Counted from the stretch's first letter, positions 1 through 9,515 are shown. The stretch: DNA of 64,000 nucleotides from an uncultured Flavobacteriaceae bacterium (GCA_947498845.1 CANMLX010000013.1:32470-96469); one strand, 5' to 3'. Numbers and translations are program-made. Notes: a model not told the origin generated them from the letters alone.

Positions 1-1
1 A

Positions 2-478
2 CCAAGCCTTTCTGCTTTTGTAAATGGAGGCTATTCTGCGTTTAGTGATTCGTTTACATTTACAGACAGTGACCAAAAATGGTTTGGCACCTCTCTGTTA
101 GGTGTAAACATGAACATTCCCATTTTTAGTTCTGGAGGACGAAGCGCCGCAACCCAACGCGCCAAAATTAATCTGGAAAAGGCAAAAGCCGATTTAACTG
201 AAACGCAACAAAAATTAAAACTTCAAATCGCATCGGCAAAAAGCGATTATCAGTTTGCTATTGAGGATTATAATAACAAAAAACAAAATTTAAATCTTGC
301 AGAGCGTATCGAGAAAAAAAATCAAACAAAATTTTTTGAAGGTATTTCAACAAGTTTCGAATTAAGACAGGCTCAAACACAATTATATAGTTCTCAGCAA
401 CAATTTTTACAAGCGATGCTTGATGTAATTAACAAAAAGGCCGAATTAGAAACCGTATTAAACACTGTAAATAAATAA
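2..478 (+). CDS. TolC-family outer membrane efflux protein, C-terminal part
   Basis: The reading frame is open from the window edge, so only the C-terminal ~158 residues are present. The sequence LLGVNMNIPIFSSGGR followed by long amphipathic helices rich in K, A, E and Q (AQTQLYSSQQQFLQAMLDV near the end) is typical of the second half of TolC-like trimeric channels: a beta-strand ending in the N-I-P-[IL]-F-[SD]-G-G turn, then the periplasmic alpha-barrel. It lies 9 bp before a periplasmic adaptor and upstream of an RND pump, so it should form the outer membrane channel of that tripartite efflux system. The true start lies outside the window. Confidence 0.9.
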   Translation, partial: PSLSAFVNGGYSAFSDSFTFTDSDQKWFGTSLLGVNMNIPIFSSGGRSAATQRAKINLEKAKADLTETQQKLKLQIASAKSDYQFAIEDYNNKKQNLNLAERIEKKNQTKFFEGISTSFELRQAQTQLYSSQQQFLQAMLDVINKKAELETVLNTVNK

Positions 479-487
479 TCAATCAAA

Positions 488-1657
488 ATGAAACGAATAT
501 ATTCACTATTAATCGCAACACTGGTTTTAGTATCTTGTGGTGGTGATAAAAAAATGTCTGTTGAGGATATTATAGCCACTGGCAATCTAGAACAGATAAG
601 AAAAAAGAAAACCGAACTAGATGCTTCTGCTCAAGACATTGCTTCACAACTTAAGCAACTTGAAAAAGAAATAAAAAAATTAGACCCGCAGGAAAAAGTG
701 CCATTAATTACCACATTTGCTGTAAAGGAAACTATTTTTAATCATTATGTAGAGTTACAAGGTAATGTAAGTACTAAGCAAAACGTTGTTATTTACCCTG
801 AATATTCTGGCACATTAACACGTGTTTATGTAAAAGAAGGACAAAACGTTAAAAAAGGGCAAACCCTTGCTAAAATTGACGATGGCGGTTTAAGCCAACA
901 AGTAACGCAATTACAAATTCAGGCAGATTTAGCTAAAACAACTTTTGAACGCCAGGAAAGACTGTGGAATCAAAAAATAGGCAGTGAAATTCAGTATTTG
1001 CAAGCTAAATCGGCTTACGAAGCCCAAGAACAAGCCGTTAGCCAAATAAAACAACAAGTAGGTAAAACACTAGTTAGAGCGCCTTTCTCTGGTACTATTG
1101 ATGATGTAATAACAGAACAAGGTACTGTAGTCGCTCCAGGGCAATCCATGCTGTTTAGAATTGTAAACCTAAAAGATATGTACATTGAAACCGATGTGCC
1201 TGAGCGTTACATATCTAATGTAGTTCCCGGTAAAAACGTAGAAGTAGAATTTCCTATTCTTGGAGAGAAAATGAATGCTAAAGTGCGTCAGGCAGGAAAC
1301 TTTATTAATCCAGCAAACAGAACATTTAAAGCAGAAATAGCCATTAAAAACAAGAATAATAATATCAAGCCTAATTTAACTGCAAAACTTAAAATAAACG
1401 ATTATACCAGTGATAAAGCTATCTTAATAAAGCAGAGTATAATTTCTGAAAATGCAGAAGGTGACCAGTACGTGTACATTGTTTCAGATAAAAATGAGAA
1501 CAAAGCCAAAGCTAAACGTGTTATTATAACCACTGGAAAAACACAAGGAGACTATATTGAGGTTCGTTCTGGTTTAAAAAATGGCGATGAAATTATTGAC
1601 GAAGGTGCTAGAAGTGTTAAAGATGGACAGGATGTGAAGATACTTTCTCAAAGTTAA
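488..1657 (+). CDS. RND efflux periplasmic adaptor (HlyD/MFP family) lipoprotein
   Basis: This 389-aa protein starts with a lipoprotein signal whose lipobox ends at Cys17 (LVLVSCGG), so it is probably anchored to a membrane facing the periplasm. Residues ~25-60 form a charged coiled coil ahead of the usual domains. The biotinyl-lipoyl half motif (VYVKEGQNVKKGQTLAKID) follows, then an alpha-hairpin rich in Q and K, the second lipoyl half (VRAPFSGTIDDV) and a beta-barrel/membrane-proximal domain. This is the membrane fusion protein that links the inner-membrane pump to TolC. It sits between the TolC-like gene and the pump gene, separated from the pump by a small four-helix-bundle gene. Confidence 0.93.
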   Translation: MKRIYSLLIATLVLVSCGGDKKMSVEDIIATGNLEQIRKKKTELDASAQDIASQLKQLEKEIKKLDPQEKVPLITTFAVKETIFNHYVELQGNVSTKQNVVIYPEYSGTLTRVYVKEGQNVKKGQTLAKIDDGGLSQQVTQLQIQADLAKTTFERQERLWNQKIGSEIQYLQAKSAYEAQEQAVSQIKQQVGKTLVRAPFSGTIDDVITEQGTVVAPGQSMLFRIVNLKDMYIETDVPERYISNVVPGKNVEVEFPILGEKMNAKVRQAGNFINPANRTFKAEIAIKNKNNNIKPNLTAKLKINDYTSDKAILIKQSIISENAEGDQYVYIVSDKNENKAKAKRVIITTGKTQGDYIEVRSGLKNGDEIIDEGARSVKDGQDVKILSQS

Positions 1658-1691
1658 TAGTTTAACTGTTTAGAAGTTTAGAGCAACTACA

Positions 1692-2060
1692 ATGAAATCA
1701 TTTTCGTTTGAAAAATTAAACGTTTGGCAAGAATCAAGACAACTGTCTGTAAAAATATATATGCTTACTAAAGAGTTTCCTTCTGATGAGAAATTTGGAT
1801 TAATCAGCCAAATGAGAAGATGTGCTATTTCAATCGCATCAAATATAGCTGAAGGATCGGGGAGACACTCAAATAAAGATAAAGCACGATTTACAGAGAT
1901 AGCTTACGGTTCAGCTTTAGAATTACTTAATCAAATTATTCTAGCTACAGACTTGAATTTTATTTCAGAAAATGAATACCATAGATTAAGAGTAACAATT
2001 AGTAAAATTACGGCCATGTTAGATGGTTTGTATAAGTCACAATTAAAAACCAAGGTTTAA
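1692..2060 (+). CDS. Four helix bundle protein (S23/IVS-encoded family)
   Basis: This 122-aa protein has the signature of the S23 family: FEKLNVWQESRQLSVKIY at the N-terminus, then LISQMRRCAISIASNIAEG and a helix with AYGSALELLNQI. Family members are encoded in 23S rRNA intervening sequences and as stand-alone genes; the DGR accessory protein Avd has the same fold. The function of stand-alone copies is unknown. The gene is on the efflux operon strand, 34 bp after the adaptor and 59 bp before the pump, and is flanked by short inverted repeats (AGTTTAGAG upstream, CTCTAAACC downstream), which suggests insertion as a cassette into the operon. Confidence 0.9.
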   Translation: MKSFSFEKLNVWQESRQLSVKIYMLTKEFPSDEKFGLISQMRRCAISIASNIAEGSGRHSNKDKARFTEIAYGSALELLNQIILATDLNFISENEYHRLRVTISKITAMLDGLYKSQLKTKV

Positions 2061-2119
2061 AGTTTTAGACGGTTCCCCCTCTAAACCTATAACCTAATCA
2101 ACATATAAACTTTTTACCA

Positions 2120-5100
2120 ATGACTAATAAGACGAAAAAAGTAGATAAAGAATTTGGTTTATCCTCTTGGGCTATTAATAATAAAACAACCATGTATGTT
2201 TTAATAGCACTTATACTAATGTTAGGTACAGGTGCTTACTTTAGTATGCCCAGAGAGAACTTCCCTGAGATTAAGGAAACCAAAATATATATAAGCTCTA
2301 TATATCCAGGTAACACCGCCGAAGACATAGAAAAACTAATTACAGATCCCATAGAGGATAAACTTAAAACAGTGAGTAATGTTGTGGAAATTAACTCAAC
2401 ATCTCAAGAAGATTATTCTATTGTTATTGTTGAATTTGACGAAGACATTACTGTTGAAGCCGCAAAACAAAAGGTAAAAGATGAGGTAGACTCTGAAACC
2501 TCTAGTGAAGACTGGCCCACCTTTAACGGTGCCAAAGTAGAACCTAACGTGTTCGATTTAAGCATGTCTGAAGAAATTCCAATTCTAAATATAAACATCT
2601 CTGGCGATTATCCAATCGATAGACTTAAAGCGTTTGGTGAGTATTTAGAAGATAAAATTGAAGGCCTTGAAGAAATAAAGCAAGTTGATATTCGTGGGGC
2701 TCAGGAAAAAGAGGTAGAAGTTGCTGTAGACATCTATAAAATGATGGCTGCTCAAGTAAGTTTTGATGATATTATCAACACCATAGGTAGAGAAAATTTA
2801 ACCATGTCTGCAGGTAATTTAATAGCTAGCGGACAACGACGTACTATACGTATTGTGGGTGAAATAGAAAATCCTAAAGACCTAGAAAGCTTTGTGGTAA
2901 AATCTGAAAAAGGCAATTCTATTTACTTAAGAGATGTCGCGCAGGTTACTTTTAGAGACGAAGATAAAACTACCTATGCACGCGAGTTTAGCCATCCAGT
3001 AGTGATGCTGGATGTAAAAAAACGTGCTGGAAAAAATATGGTGGCTGCAGCCGAACAAATTCAGGAGATCGTAGATAAAGCTATTGAAAACATTTTTCCT
3101 CCAGACTTAACGGTAACCATTGCTAACGACCAATCTTCGAAAACCATTGGTCAGGTAGACGATTTGGTGAACAATATCATCTTTGGTATTATTCTCGTAG
3201 TTACCGTTTTAATGTTCTTTTTAGGATTTAAAAATGCATTATTTGTTGGTTTCGCCATCCCTATGTCCATGTTCATGTCTTTAATGATATTAGATATGTT
3301 AGGATTTACCATGAATACCATGATACTTTTTGGGCTCATTATGGGACTAGGAATGCTGGTAGATAATGGTATTGTTCTAGTAGAAAATGTATACCGTTTA
3401 ATGAAAGAAGAAGGCTTAAGTAGGATTGAAGCCGCCAAAAAAGGGATTGGTGAGATTGCCTTTCCAATCATTATTTCTACAGCAACTACAGTAGCTGCAT
3501 TTATTCCTTTAGGGCTATGGCCTGGGGTTATGGGGCAATTCATGATTTATTTTCCAAAAACTTTAGGGGTAGTATTAGGATCCTCTTTATTTGTAGCTAT
3601 CTTTTTTAACTCGGTACTTGTATCTCAATTTATGACCATTGAAGATAAAGACATGCCGCTTAAAAATATTATTAGAATATCTGCTATCGTAGGCGGTTTA
3701 GGCATACTCATCTTACTTTTTGGTGGCGATTATCGTGGCTTAGGAAGCGTTATGATATTTACCATTATCCTACTTTGGATGTATCGTTTATTCTTAAGAC
3801 GTTGGGCCAATGGATTCCAAAATAACATCTTACCAAGATGGGAGCGTTTTTATGAGCGCTTACTTCGCGGTACACTAAGAGGCAAAATGCCTGCCATAAT
3901 TTCTATTGGCACCTTTATATTATTAATTGTTGCCTTTATGGGCTTTGGAGCTTCGGTAGGAAGTCAACGTACAAAAGTTGAATTTTTCCCAGACAACACG
4001 CCTAATCAAATTATTGTATATATAGAATATCCCGAAGGCACCGATATTAAAAAAACCAATGCCATTACTAAAGATATTGAAGAACGCGTTTATAAAATTA
4101 TAAACGAAGAAGCCTACATGCATGGTGATTTTAATTTCCTTACCGAAAGTGCGGTGTCTCAAGTTGGTGCAGGCGCTGGAAACCCTCAAACCGATGGTGG
4201 TTCTCAAGCAGAAATGCCACATCGTGGAAAAATCACTGCTACCATGCGCGAATACAAATTTAGAGACGGTGCCGATAGTAATGTATTGCTTAAAAAAGTG
4301 CAGGAAGCCTTAAAAGGTATTTATCCAGGTGTAGCCATTTCGGTTGAAAAAGATGCCGTTGGCCCTCCAGCAGGATACCCTATTAATATTGAAATTGAAG
4401 GAAATGATTACAGCGAACTTATTGCTACTGCCGAAAAAATGCGCGACTTTATTAACACTAAAAACATTCAAGGTATTGATGAATTAAAGATAGATGTAAA
4501 TAAGTCTAAACCTTCAATGCAAGTTGTAATAGATAGAAAAAAAGCAGGTGAATTGGGCGTGTCTTCAGGGCAAGTGGGGCAGCAACTACGAAATTCTATT
4601 TTTGGAGCCAAAGCAGGTATTTATAAAAAAGCAGGAGAGGACTACGATATCTATGTGCGTTTTAATGAAGAGAATAGGTATAACACCAGCGCTATATTTA
4701 ATCAAAACATCACCTTTAGAGATATGGCTACTGGACAGATTAAAGAAATTCCAGTCTCTACTGTAGCTAAGCAAAATAACACGTCTGGCTTTAGTGCTAT
4801 AAAACATAGAAAAGTAAAACGTGTCGTGACATTATATTCTGCATTAGCACCAGGATTTACAGATGCACAAGCCATCGTAACTCAAATTGAAAACGAAACA
4901 AAAGCCTATAGAGAAAATGAAGTTTCCGAAAGTATTAATATAGATTTTACAGGGCAAATTGAAGAGCAAAATAAGCAAATGAAGTTCTTAATGGGTGCAT
5001 TCTTTACAGGGCTAGGTTTAATCTTCTTTATTTTAATATTTCAATTTAACTCTATATCAAAATCAGCCATTATTATGTTGGCTATTTTCTTAAGTTTAAT

Positions 5101-5626
5101 AGGGGTCTTTGGCGGTATTGTTATTACAGGTAGTGCCTTTGTTATCATGATGACCATGATGGGGATTATCTCTCTTGCCGGTATTGTAGTAAATAATGGT
5201 GTAGTGCTTCTGGATTACACCCAATTGTTGATTGACAGAAAAAAGGTTGAACTCGATTTAGATGAAGATGCTTATGTAGAAAACCAGTACCTTTTAGAAG
5301 CTATTGTAAAAGGAGGAAAAGCACGTTTACGTCCTGTACTTTTAACTGCTATTACTACCATATTAGGGTTAATCCCTCTGGCAACAGGGTTAAATATTAA
5401 TTTCTTTACCTTATTTAGTGAATTTAATCCACACATCTATGTTGGAGGGGACAATGTAATATTCTGGGGGCCTTTAGCCTGGACCGTAATTTATGGCCTA
5501 TTTATAGCCACATTCCTTACATTAATTGTAGTCCCTATATTATTCTATTTAGTGACTAAATTAAAAATGCGATTGTTTAAAAATAGAGTTTCTAAACGTG
5601 AAAAACTTATTGATATGATTGCTTGA
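2120..5626 (+). CDS. RND efflux transporter permease (HAE1/AcrB-like)
   Basis: At 1168 aa this is slightly longer than the ~1050 typical of the family. It has one N-terminal membrane helix, a porter domain, a block of helices including MILFGLIMGLGMLVDNGIV with the intramembrane Asp expected in TM4 of proton-driven RND pumps, a second porter half and a second helix block. KGGKARLRPVLLTAITTILG near the end is the usual second-half loop motif. It exports substrates from the inner membrane or periplasm through the adaptor and TolC partner encoded upstream. The substrate cannot be read from the sequence. Confidence 0.95.
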   Translation: MTNKTKKVDKEFGLSSWAINNKTTMYVLIALILMLGTGAYFSMPRENFPEIKETKIYISSIYPGNTAEDIEKLITDPIEDKLKTVSNVVEINSTSQEDYSIVIVEFDEDITVEAAKQKVKDEVDSETSSEDWPTFNGAKVEPNVFDLSMSEEIPILNINISGDYPIDRLKAFGEYLEDKIEGLEEIKQVDIRGAQEKEVEVAVDIYKMMAAQVSFDDIINTIGRENLTMSAGNLIASGQRRTIRIVGEIENPKDLESFVVKSEKGNSIYLRDVAQVTFRDEDKTTYAREFSHPVVMLDVKKRAGKNMVAAAEQIQEIVDKAIENIFPPDLTVTIANDQSSKTIGQVDDLVNNIIFGIILVVTVLMFFLGFKNALFVGFAIPMSMFMSLMILDMLGFTMNTMILFGLIMGLGMLVDNGIVLVENVYRLMKEEGLSRIEAAKKGIGEIAFPIIISTATTVAAFIPLGLWPGVMGQFMIYFPKTLGVVLGSSLFVAIFFNSVLVSQFMTIEDKDMPLKNIIRISAIVGGLGILILLFGGDYRGLGSVMIFTIILLWMYRLFLRRWANGFQNNILPRWERFYERLLRGTLRGKMPAIISIGTFILLIVAFMGFGASVGSQRTKVEFFPDNTPNQIIVYIEYPEGTDIKKTNAITKDIEERVYKIINEEAYMHGDFNFLTESAVSQVGAGAGNPQTDGGSQAEMPHRGKITATMREYKFRDGADSNVLLKKVQEALKGIYPGVAISVEKDAVGPPAGYPINIEIEGNDYSELIATAEKMRDFINTKNIQGIDELKIDVNKSKPSMQVVIDRKKAGELGVSSGQVGQQLRNSIFGAKAGIYKKAGEDYDIYVRFNEENRYNTSAIFNQNITFRDMATGQIKEIPVSTVAKQNNTSGFSAIKHRKVKRVVTLYSALAPGFTDAQAIVTQIENETKAYRENEVSESINIDFTGQIEEQNKQMKFLMGAFFTGLGLIFFILIFQFNSISKSAIIMLAIFLSLIGVFGGIVITGSAFVIMMTMMGIISLAGIVVNNGVVLLDYTQLLIDRKKVELDLDEDAYVENQYLLEAIVKGGKARLRPVLLTAITTILGLIPLATGLNINFFTLFSEFNPHIYVGGDNVIFWGPLAWTVIYGLFIATFLTLIVVPILFYLVTKLKMRLFKNRVSKREKLIDMIA

Positions 5627-5645
5627 TGAGCAATAAAAACACATA

Positions 5646-5682
5646 AAAAACCATTCAAAATGATTTGTTTTGAATGGTTTTT
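5646..5682. terminator. Bidirectional hairpin terminator between convergent genes
   Basis: AAAAACCATTCAAAA (5646-5660) and TTTTGAATGGTTTTT (5668-5682) form a perfect 15-bp stem with T-rich tails on both strands. It serves the efflux operon on the plus strand and the 219-aa gene on the minus strand, whose stop codon lies inside the stem. Confidence 0.9.
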
Positions 5683-6314
5683 AATTTTTCATTATAAATA
5701 TATTTTCTAACAATAGTTTGGGTTATAGGTTTTAGTTTTTTTTCATTTACTGGATGAAACCCATCCATATTAAAAAATTCTATTTTTCCATTTGTCTTAT
5801 CATACCAATATTTGGTTTTTCCTCTTTCAAAAAAAGTCATACTTGTATCTAATTGTACTTTTTTAAAATTTTCAAGAAGATTTTGATCTAATAATATTAA
5901 TGATTTTCCAGATTTTCCACAATCAACTTTTTTATAATGATCTTCAGACCACATCATACAATTTTGACTTTTTTTATGAAAGCCAACACTTGTAATTATT
6001 ATTAATGAAGCTAATCCTAAAACAATCAAAATCACTTTTATGAATGTTTTTCTGTTTCCCTTTTCTAAACTATCATGTTTGGTAACGTAATCTTCATAAT
6101 TTTTATACCCTAGGTATTTAGATAAAGCATTTAATAGTTCAACTTTTGGAGTAGATTCGTTATCATAATACCTCATCATAGACCTCTGTGTAATAGAAGT
6201 GTCATACTCTTCTGATATAACATGAGCTAAATGGCTCGCCTGTCCATTGGGAGTTTTATTTCCAGTTTGTTCTTCTGCCTTTTCGAATACTTGTATAAGT
6301 AATTTTTTAATCAT
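5655..6314 (-). CDS. Membrane-anchored protein with helical N-terminal domain, unknown function
   Basis: 219 aa. Residues 1-80 are helical and contain a pattern seen in flavobacterial proteins that carry a DNA-binding-like N-terminus (QRSMMRYYDNESTP...LLNALSKYLGY...DYV). A single membrane helix follows at ~95-113 (VILIVLGLASLIIITSVGF), then a ~105-residue C-terminal domain, probably periplasmic, with two Cys (NCMMWSEDHYKKVDCG) that could form a disulfide. This layout suggests a one-component membrane-bound regulator, but no function is proven. Two copies of a TATAGACA-N4-TGTC dyad lie just upstream and could be its operators. Confidence 0.6.
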   Translation of the reverse strand: MIKKLLIQVFEKAEEQTGNKTPNGQASHLAHVISEEYDTSITQRSMMRYYDNESTPKVELLNALSKYLGYKNYEDYVTKHDSLEKGNRKTFIKVILIVLGLASLIIITSVGFHKKSQNCMMWSEDHYKKVDCGKSGKSLILLDQNLLENFKKVQLDTSMTFFERGKTKYWYDKTNGKIEFFNMDGFHPVNEKKLKPITQTIVRKYIYNEKLKTIQNKSF

Positions 6315-6373
6315 TATAAACCCTGAATAATTCTCTAAAGTTAAAAATAACCTATCAAATTACATCGACATCC

Positions 6374-6416
6374 TATAGACAAATTTGTCGAAACTATATA
6401 GACATTCTTGTCTATA
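6374..6416. promoter_or_regulatory. Two tandem dyads TATAGACA-N4-TGTC
   Basis: Site 1 begins at 6374 (TATAGACA AATT TGTC) and site 2 at 6397 (TATAGACA TTCT TGTCTATA, perfect 8-bp arms). They are 23 bp apart, about two helical turns, in the 402-bp gap between the divergent 219-aa gene and the small lipoprotein gene. This is the geometry of an operator for a dimeric regulator. The binding protein is unknown; the 219-aa protein or the LuxR response regulator nearby are candidates. The rest of the gap (6420-6716) contains the palindrome AAGAGGCGCCTCTT and a small CCTGAG/CTCAGG hairpin but no clear gene. Confidence 0.5.
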
Positions 6417-6716
6417 ATCTGTCCACGACTTTTTTTTAAACCATTCTTTTATTTGTACTAACGAATTGATAATGATCCTTTTTTGTGCAATAAGGGTCAA
6501 TGCACAACATCAATTCAAACAGGAAAAATTAAGATAAGTTGTGTTATTGACCTGGGAAGTACAATACACTTTTCTTGTCTTTATTTCTCCAAAGATATTT
6601 CCCAAAATATAGAAGAGGCGCCTCTTTTCATTTTGCGAGCTAGCTGTATGGCAAATTCCCCTGAGCTCAAACCTCAGGCAGCTACCGCTATTACAAACAT
6701 TTTAAATGTAATAATT

Positions 6717-6869
6717 ATGAAAAGAGTAATTTTAATTTTGGCTATAATTTTATCTAATGCAAGCTTTTTTTCTTGTACTGATTCTGACCTTAATGAAGAA
6801 AATAGTATTGATGAATTAGCTATAGAAGGAGAAGATGCAGAAATTCTGCCGCCAGATGATGATCAATAG
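6717..6869 (+). CDS. Small acidic lipoprotein, unknown function
   Basis: 50 aa beginning MKRVILILAIILSNASFFSC: a lipoprotein signal with the lipobox Cys at residue 20, then a very acidic mature part (many E and D) ending in PPDDDQ. I chose the ATG at 6717 because it places the signal peptide at the N-terminus. The frame is open further upstream to 6462 but the only extra start is a TTG and that part looks non-coding. It lies 44 bp before the TPR histidine kinase on the same strand, so it could be a sensory accessory or small target of that pathway. Confidence 0.6.
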   Translation: MKRVILILAIILSNASFFSCTDSDLNEENSIDELAIEGEDAEILPPDDDQ

Positions 6870-6913
6870 GACAAAATACAGTTGAATAATCCTATTTTTT
6901 TTATTTTAGAGGA

Positions 6914-8725
6914 GTGAAAAATAGTATTTCATTCCTCTTTTTTATTTTAATATTCCAATCTTCATCTTCTCAGAAGATGGATTCTCTACTCTTGGGTGGG
7001 ATATCTGAAAAAATTGCATTTTTCAAAAAGAGAGGATCTCTTGATAGTGCAATACATCATAGTCACATTTTGTTATCAGAAGCTAAACTAGTAAACAATA
7101 CGTTTTTTGAAATAAATGCACATAATAAATTAGCTGTTTACTACAAAAAAATAAACGCTCCTTTTAAAGCTGTGCAACATTATACTAAATCTAAAGAATT
7201 AAATTTAAAGATAGGAGATACAGCTAAAGCAATAGAAAAGATTAGGCATATCGCCAGTGTCCAAAAAACATTAGGTGATTTTAATTCCAGTGAGAATTCA
7301 GCAATTGAAGGATTAAAATTAATAGCTGTTTTACCTGATTCACTCAAGCTAAAACATAGTTTAGGTATATTAAATCACCTAGGAATAACAACTAAAGAAC
7401 TTAAAAATTATTCTGATTCAAAAAACTGGTATTTACAGGCATTAGAGTTTGCAAAAGACTCAGTAGATATCATAAAAATTCAAAATAACATTGGAGTTGT
7501 TAATTTAAAGCTGGGAAAATACAAAGAAACTCTTGAGAGTTTAACAAAGTACACTCGATCACCTATAATTTCAAAAAGCCCTGCTTTGAAGGCCAAAGTT
7601 TTAGACAATATTGCTTTTTCTAAATCCAAACTTAATTATCCTAATGCTGAAAAAGAACTAAAGCTCGTATTAGATTATAGAAAAAATAGTAATGATATTT
7701 CTGGTCAATTTGCCAGTAATATTCATCTAGCCGAGCACTTCCTAATTAGAAAAAACAATAAAAAAGCATTAATTTATACCAACCAAGCCTATGAGATAGC
7801 CAAAACTATACATAGTAGTACTTCAAAAGTAAAAGCTTTATCTTATCTTATAAAACTGAAAAATAATCCAAAAATTGAAGCTGTTGAACTACAAAGATTA
7901 ACAGACAGCATAAACACTTCAAGAATACAAGCCAAAAATCAATTTGCAAAAATCCAATATGAAACTGATCGGTATAGAGAAGAAAATTTTAGAGTAAAAG
8001 ATGAAATTGCTCAACAAAAAATAGTCTTACAGCAACAAAAAAATCATAAAGTAATTTTTATATCAGTAGTATTAACACTATGCTTATTAACAGGATTTAT
8101 TTTCTATTATTTAAAACAAAAAAGTAAAATTGAATTAATAAAAGAGAGACATTATACGGAAAAAAAACTATCTAAAAAGCTTCATGACGAGATTGGAAAC
8201 GACCTATATCATATGTTATTGCAATTACAAAATTCGCCTAATTTTTCTTCCAAACAAAATAACATAAGATTTTTTAGTGGATTCAATAATATTTACCAAC
8301 GAGTAAAAGATTTTTCAAGAGATTTAAAAATAGAAACAGGAGAAGAATATCATTATGAACTTATATCCCTTCTAAATTCATATAGCAATCAACAATGTAA
8401 AGTAGCAATTATTGGATCTGACCCAAACTTATGGGCAAAAGTTGCAACTTTCAAAAAGGAAGAATTGTTTCTAATCATTAAAGAGTTATTAACCAATATG
8501 AAAAAACATAGTAAAGCTACTTTTACAGCTATATCTTTTAAAAAAAAGAGAAGAAAAATTACCGTTACTTATTTTGATAATGGTATTGGAGTTGATTTTA
8601 ACCAATATATTTCTAAGAATGGTCTTAATAATGTGAAAAACCGCATAGATGATATAAAAGGAAGTGTTAATTTTGAATCTGAACCAAATCAAGGGTTTAA
8701 AATAACTATCGTTTTTACCATCTAG
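6914..8725 (+). CDS. TPR-containing sensor histidine kinase (HisKA_3/LytS-NarX type)
   Basis: 603 aa. A signal peptide (residues 1-20) precedes TPR-like helical repeats (~40-330) in the periplasm, then a coiled coil, one membrane helix (~378-398), a phosphoacceptor box KKLHDEIGNDLYHMLL with His424, and a HATPase with the N box (IIKELLTNMKKHSK) and G1 box (FDNGIGVDF). Such TPR kinases are common in Bacteroidetes and pair with LuxR-type regulators, as here, where the regulator starts 6 bp after the stop. The start is a GTG at 6914; the next ATG at 6977 would remove the signal peptide. Confidence 0.88.
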   Translation: MKNSISFLFFILIFQSSSSQKMDSLLLGGISEKIAFFKKRGSLDSAIHHSHILLSEAKLVNNTFFEINAHNKLAVYYKKINAPFKAVQHYTKSKELNLKIGDTAKAIEKIRHIASVQKTLGDFNSSENSAIEGLKLIAVLPDSLKLKHSLGILNHLGITTKELKNYSDSKNWYLQALEFAKDSVDIIKIQNNIGVVNLKLGKYKETLESLTKYTRSPIISKSPALKAKVLDNIAFSKSKLNYPNAEKELKLVLDYRKNSNDISGQFASNIHLAEHFLIRKNNKKALIYTNQAYEIAKTIHSSTSKVKALSYLIKLKNNPKIEAVELQRLTDSINTSRIQAKNQFAKIQYETDRYREENFRVKDEIAQQKIVLQQQKNHKVIFISVVLTLCLLTGFIFYYLKQKSKIELIKERHYTEKKLSKKLHDEIGNDLYHMLLQLQNSPNFSSKQNNIRFFSGFNNIYQRVKDFSRDLKIETGEEYHYELISLLNSYSNQQCKVAIIGSDPNLWAKVATFKKEELFLIIKELLTNMKKHSKATFTAISFKKKRRKITVTYFDNGIGVDFNQYISKNGLNNVKNRIDDIKGSVNFESEPNQGFKITIVFTI

Positions 8726-8731
8726 TTTTTA

Positions 8732-9412
8732 ATGTTAAATATGGTTACTAAGGTTTTAATCGCAGAAGATGAAGATAGTGACAACTTAGGCATTGTTTCT
8801 AAGCTTCAGAAATTCACTAATGCACACATAGATACAGCTCAATTCTGTGATAAGGCAGAAATAATGATTAAAAGAGGACTTCAAGAAAATCTCCCTTATC
8901 ATTTATTAATTAGTGATTTATCATTCATCAAAGGACATAAAAAACACAAAATTATTGATGGTAAACAATTAATAAATGTTGTCAAGCAAGCACAGCCTGA
9001 AATTAAAATCATTGTTTTTAGCCAGGAAAACAAACCAGCCATCATAAAATCCTTATTTGAAAATTATAATATAAATGGTTATGTATGTAAAGGCTTATAT
9101 GGTTTACAAGAACTTATAAAAGCAATCGATACAGTTATAAAAAATGATATATCATATACATGCCCTGTAGCTAAAGAAGCATTACATCAAAATAACATAT
9201 TACAAATAAATAGTTATGAAGTATTGATTCTTCAATTGCTAGCAAAGGGTTATAAACAGGAAGAAATTAGTCAGCATTTTATTATTAACTCAATACTACC
9301 TAATAGTAAACGCTCTATAGAAGATCGTTTACGTAAACTTAGAGATGAATTTAATGCAAAAACAAATATAGAATTGGTGGTTATTGCAAATAAATTAGGC
9401 TTGATTTCATAA
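8732..9412 (+). CDS. LuxR-type two-component response regulator
   Basis: 226 aa. The receiver domain starts VLIAEDEDSDN (acidic pocket) and has the phosphoacceptor Asp62 in LLISDLSF, with the conserved Lys replaced or shifted (VCKGLYG). The C-terminal ~65 residues form a LuxR-like helix-turn-helix (INSYEVLILQLLAKGYKQEE, then SIEDRLRKLRDEF). It is the cognate regulator of the TPR kinase directly upstream. Translation may start at 8732 or at the second Met at 8741, which is closer to the usual family start. Likely targets are nearby genes, but none is shown by sequence. Confidence 0.85.
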   Translation: MLNMVTKVLIAEDEDSDNLGIVSKLQKFTNAHIDTAQFCDKAEIMIKRGLQENLPYHLLISDLSFIKGHKKHKIIDGKQLINVVKQAQPEIKIIVFSQENKPAIIKSLFENYNINGYVCKGLYGLQELIKAIDTVIKNDISYTCPVAKEALHQNNILQINSYEVLILQLLAKGYKQEEISQHFIINSILPNSKRSIEDRLRKLRDEFNAKTNIELVVIANKLGLIS

Positions 9413-9440
9413 ACACAGTAATGTTTTAGTAATTCTAATC

Positions 9441-9460
9441 CCTTGTGGTTTAACACAAGG
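9441..9460 (+). other. Hairpin CCTTGTG-N6-CACAAGG
   Basis: A perfect 7-bp stem with a 6-nt loop lies 29 nt after the response regulator stop and 55 nt before the next small gene. There is no T-run after it, so it is a weak terminator candidate or a leader hairpin. An inverted copy of CCTTGTGGTTT occurs at 9796-9806 on the other side of the 56-aa gene. Confidence 0.5.
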
Positions 9461-9515
9461 AGTTTACACTTTATAGGTATATGTTTGTTCCTAATAATCT
9501 TTAAATTTTAAAAGT

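Noticed and set aside
6483..6716. N-terminal extension of the small lipoprotein ORF from a TTG
   Set aside because: It would bury the lipoprotein signal in the middle of the protein, and the stretch is full of DNA palindromes.
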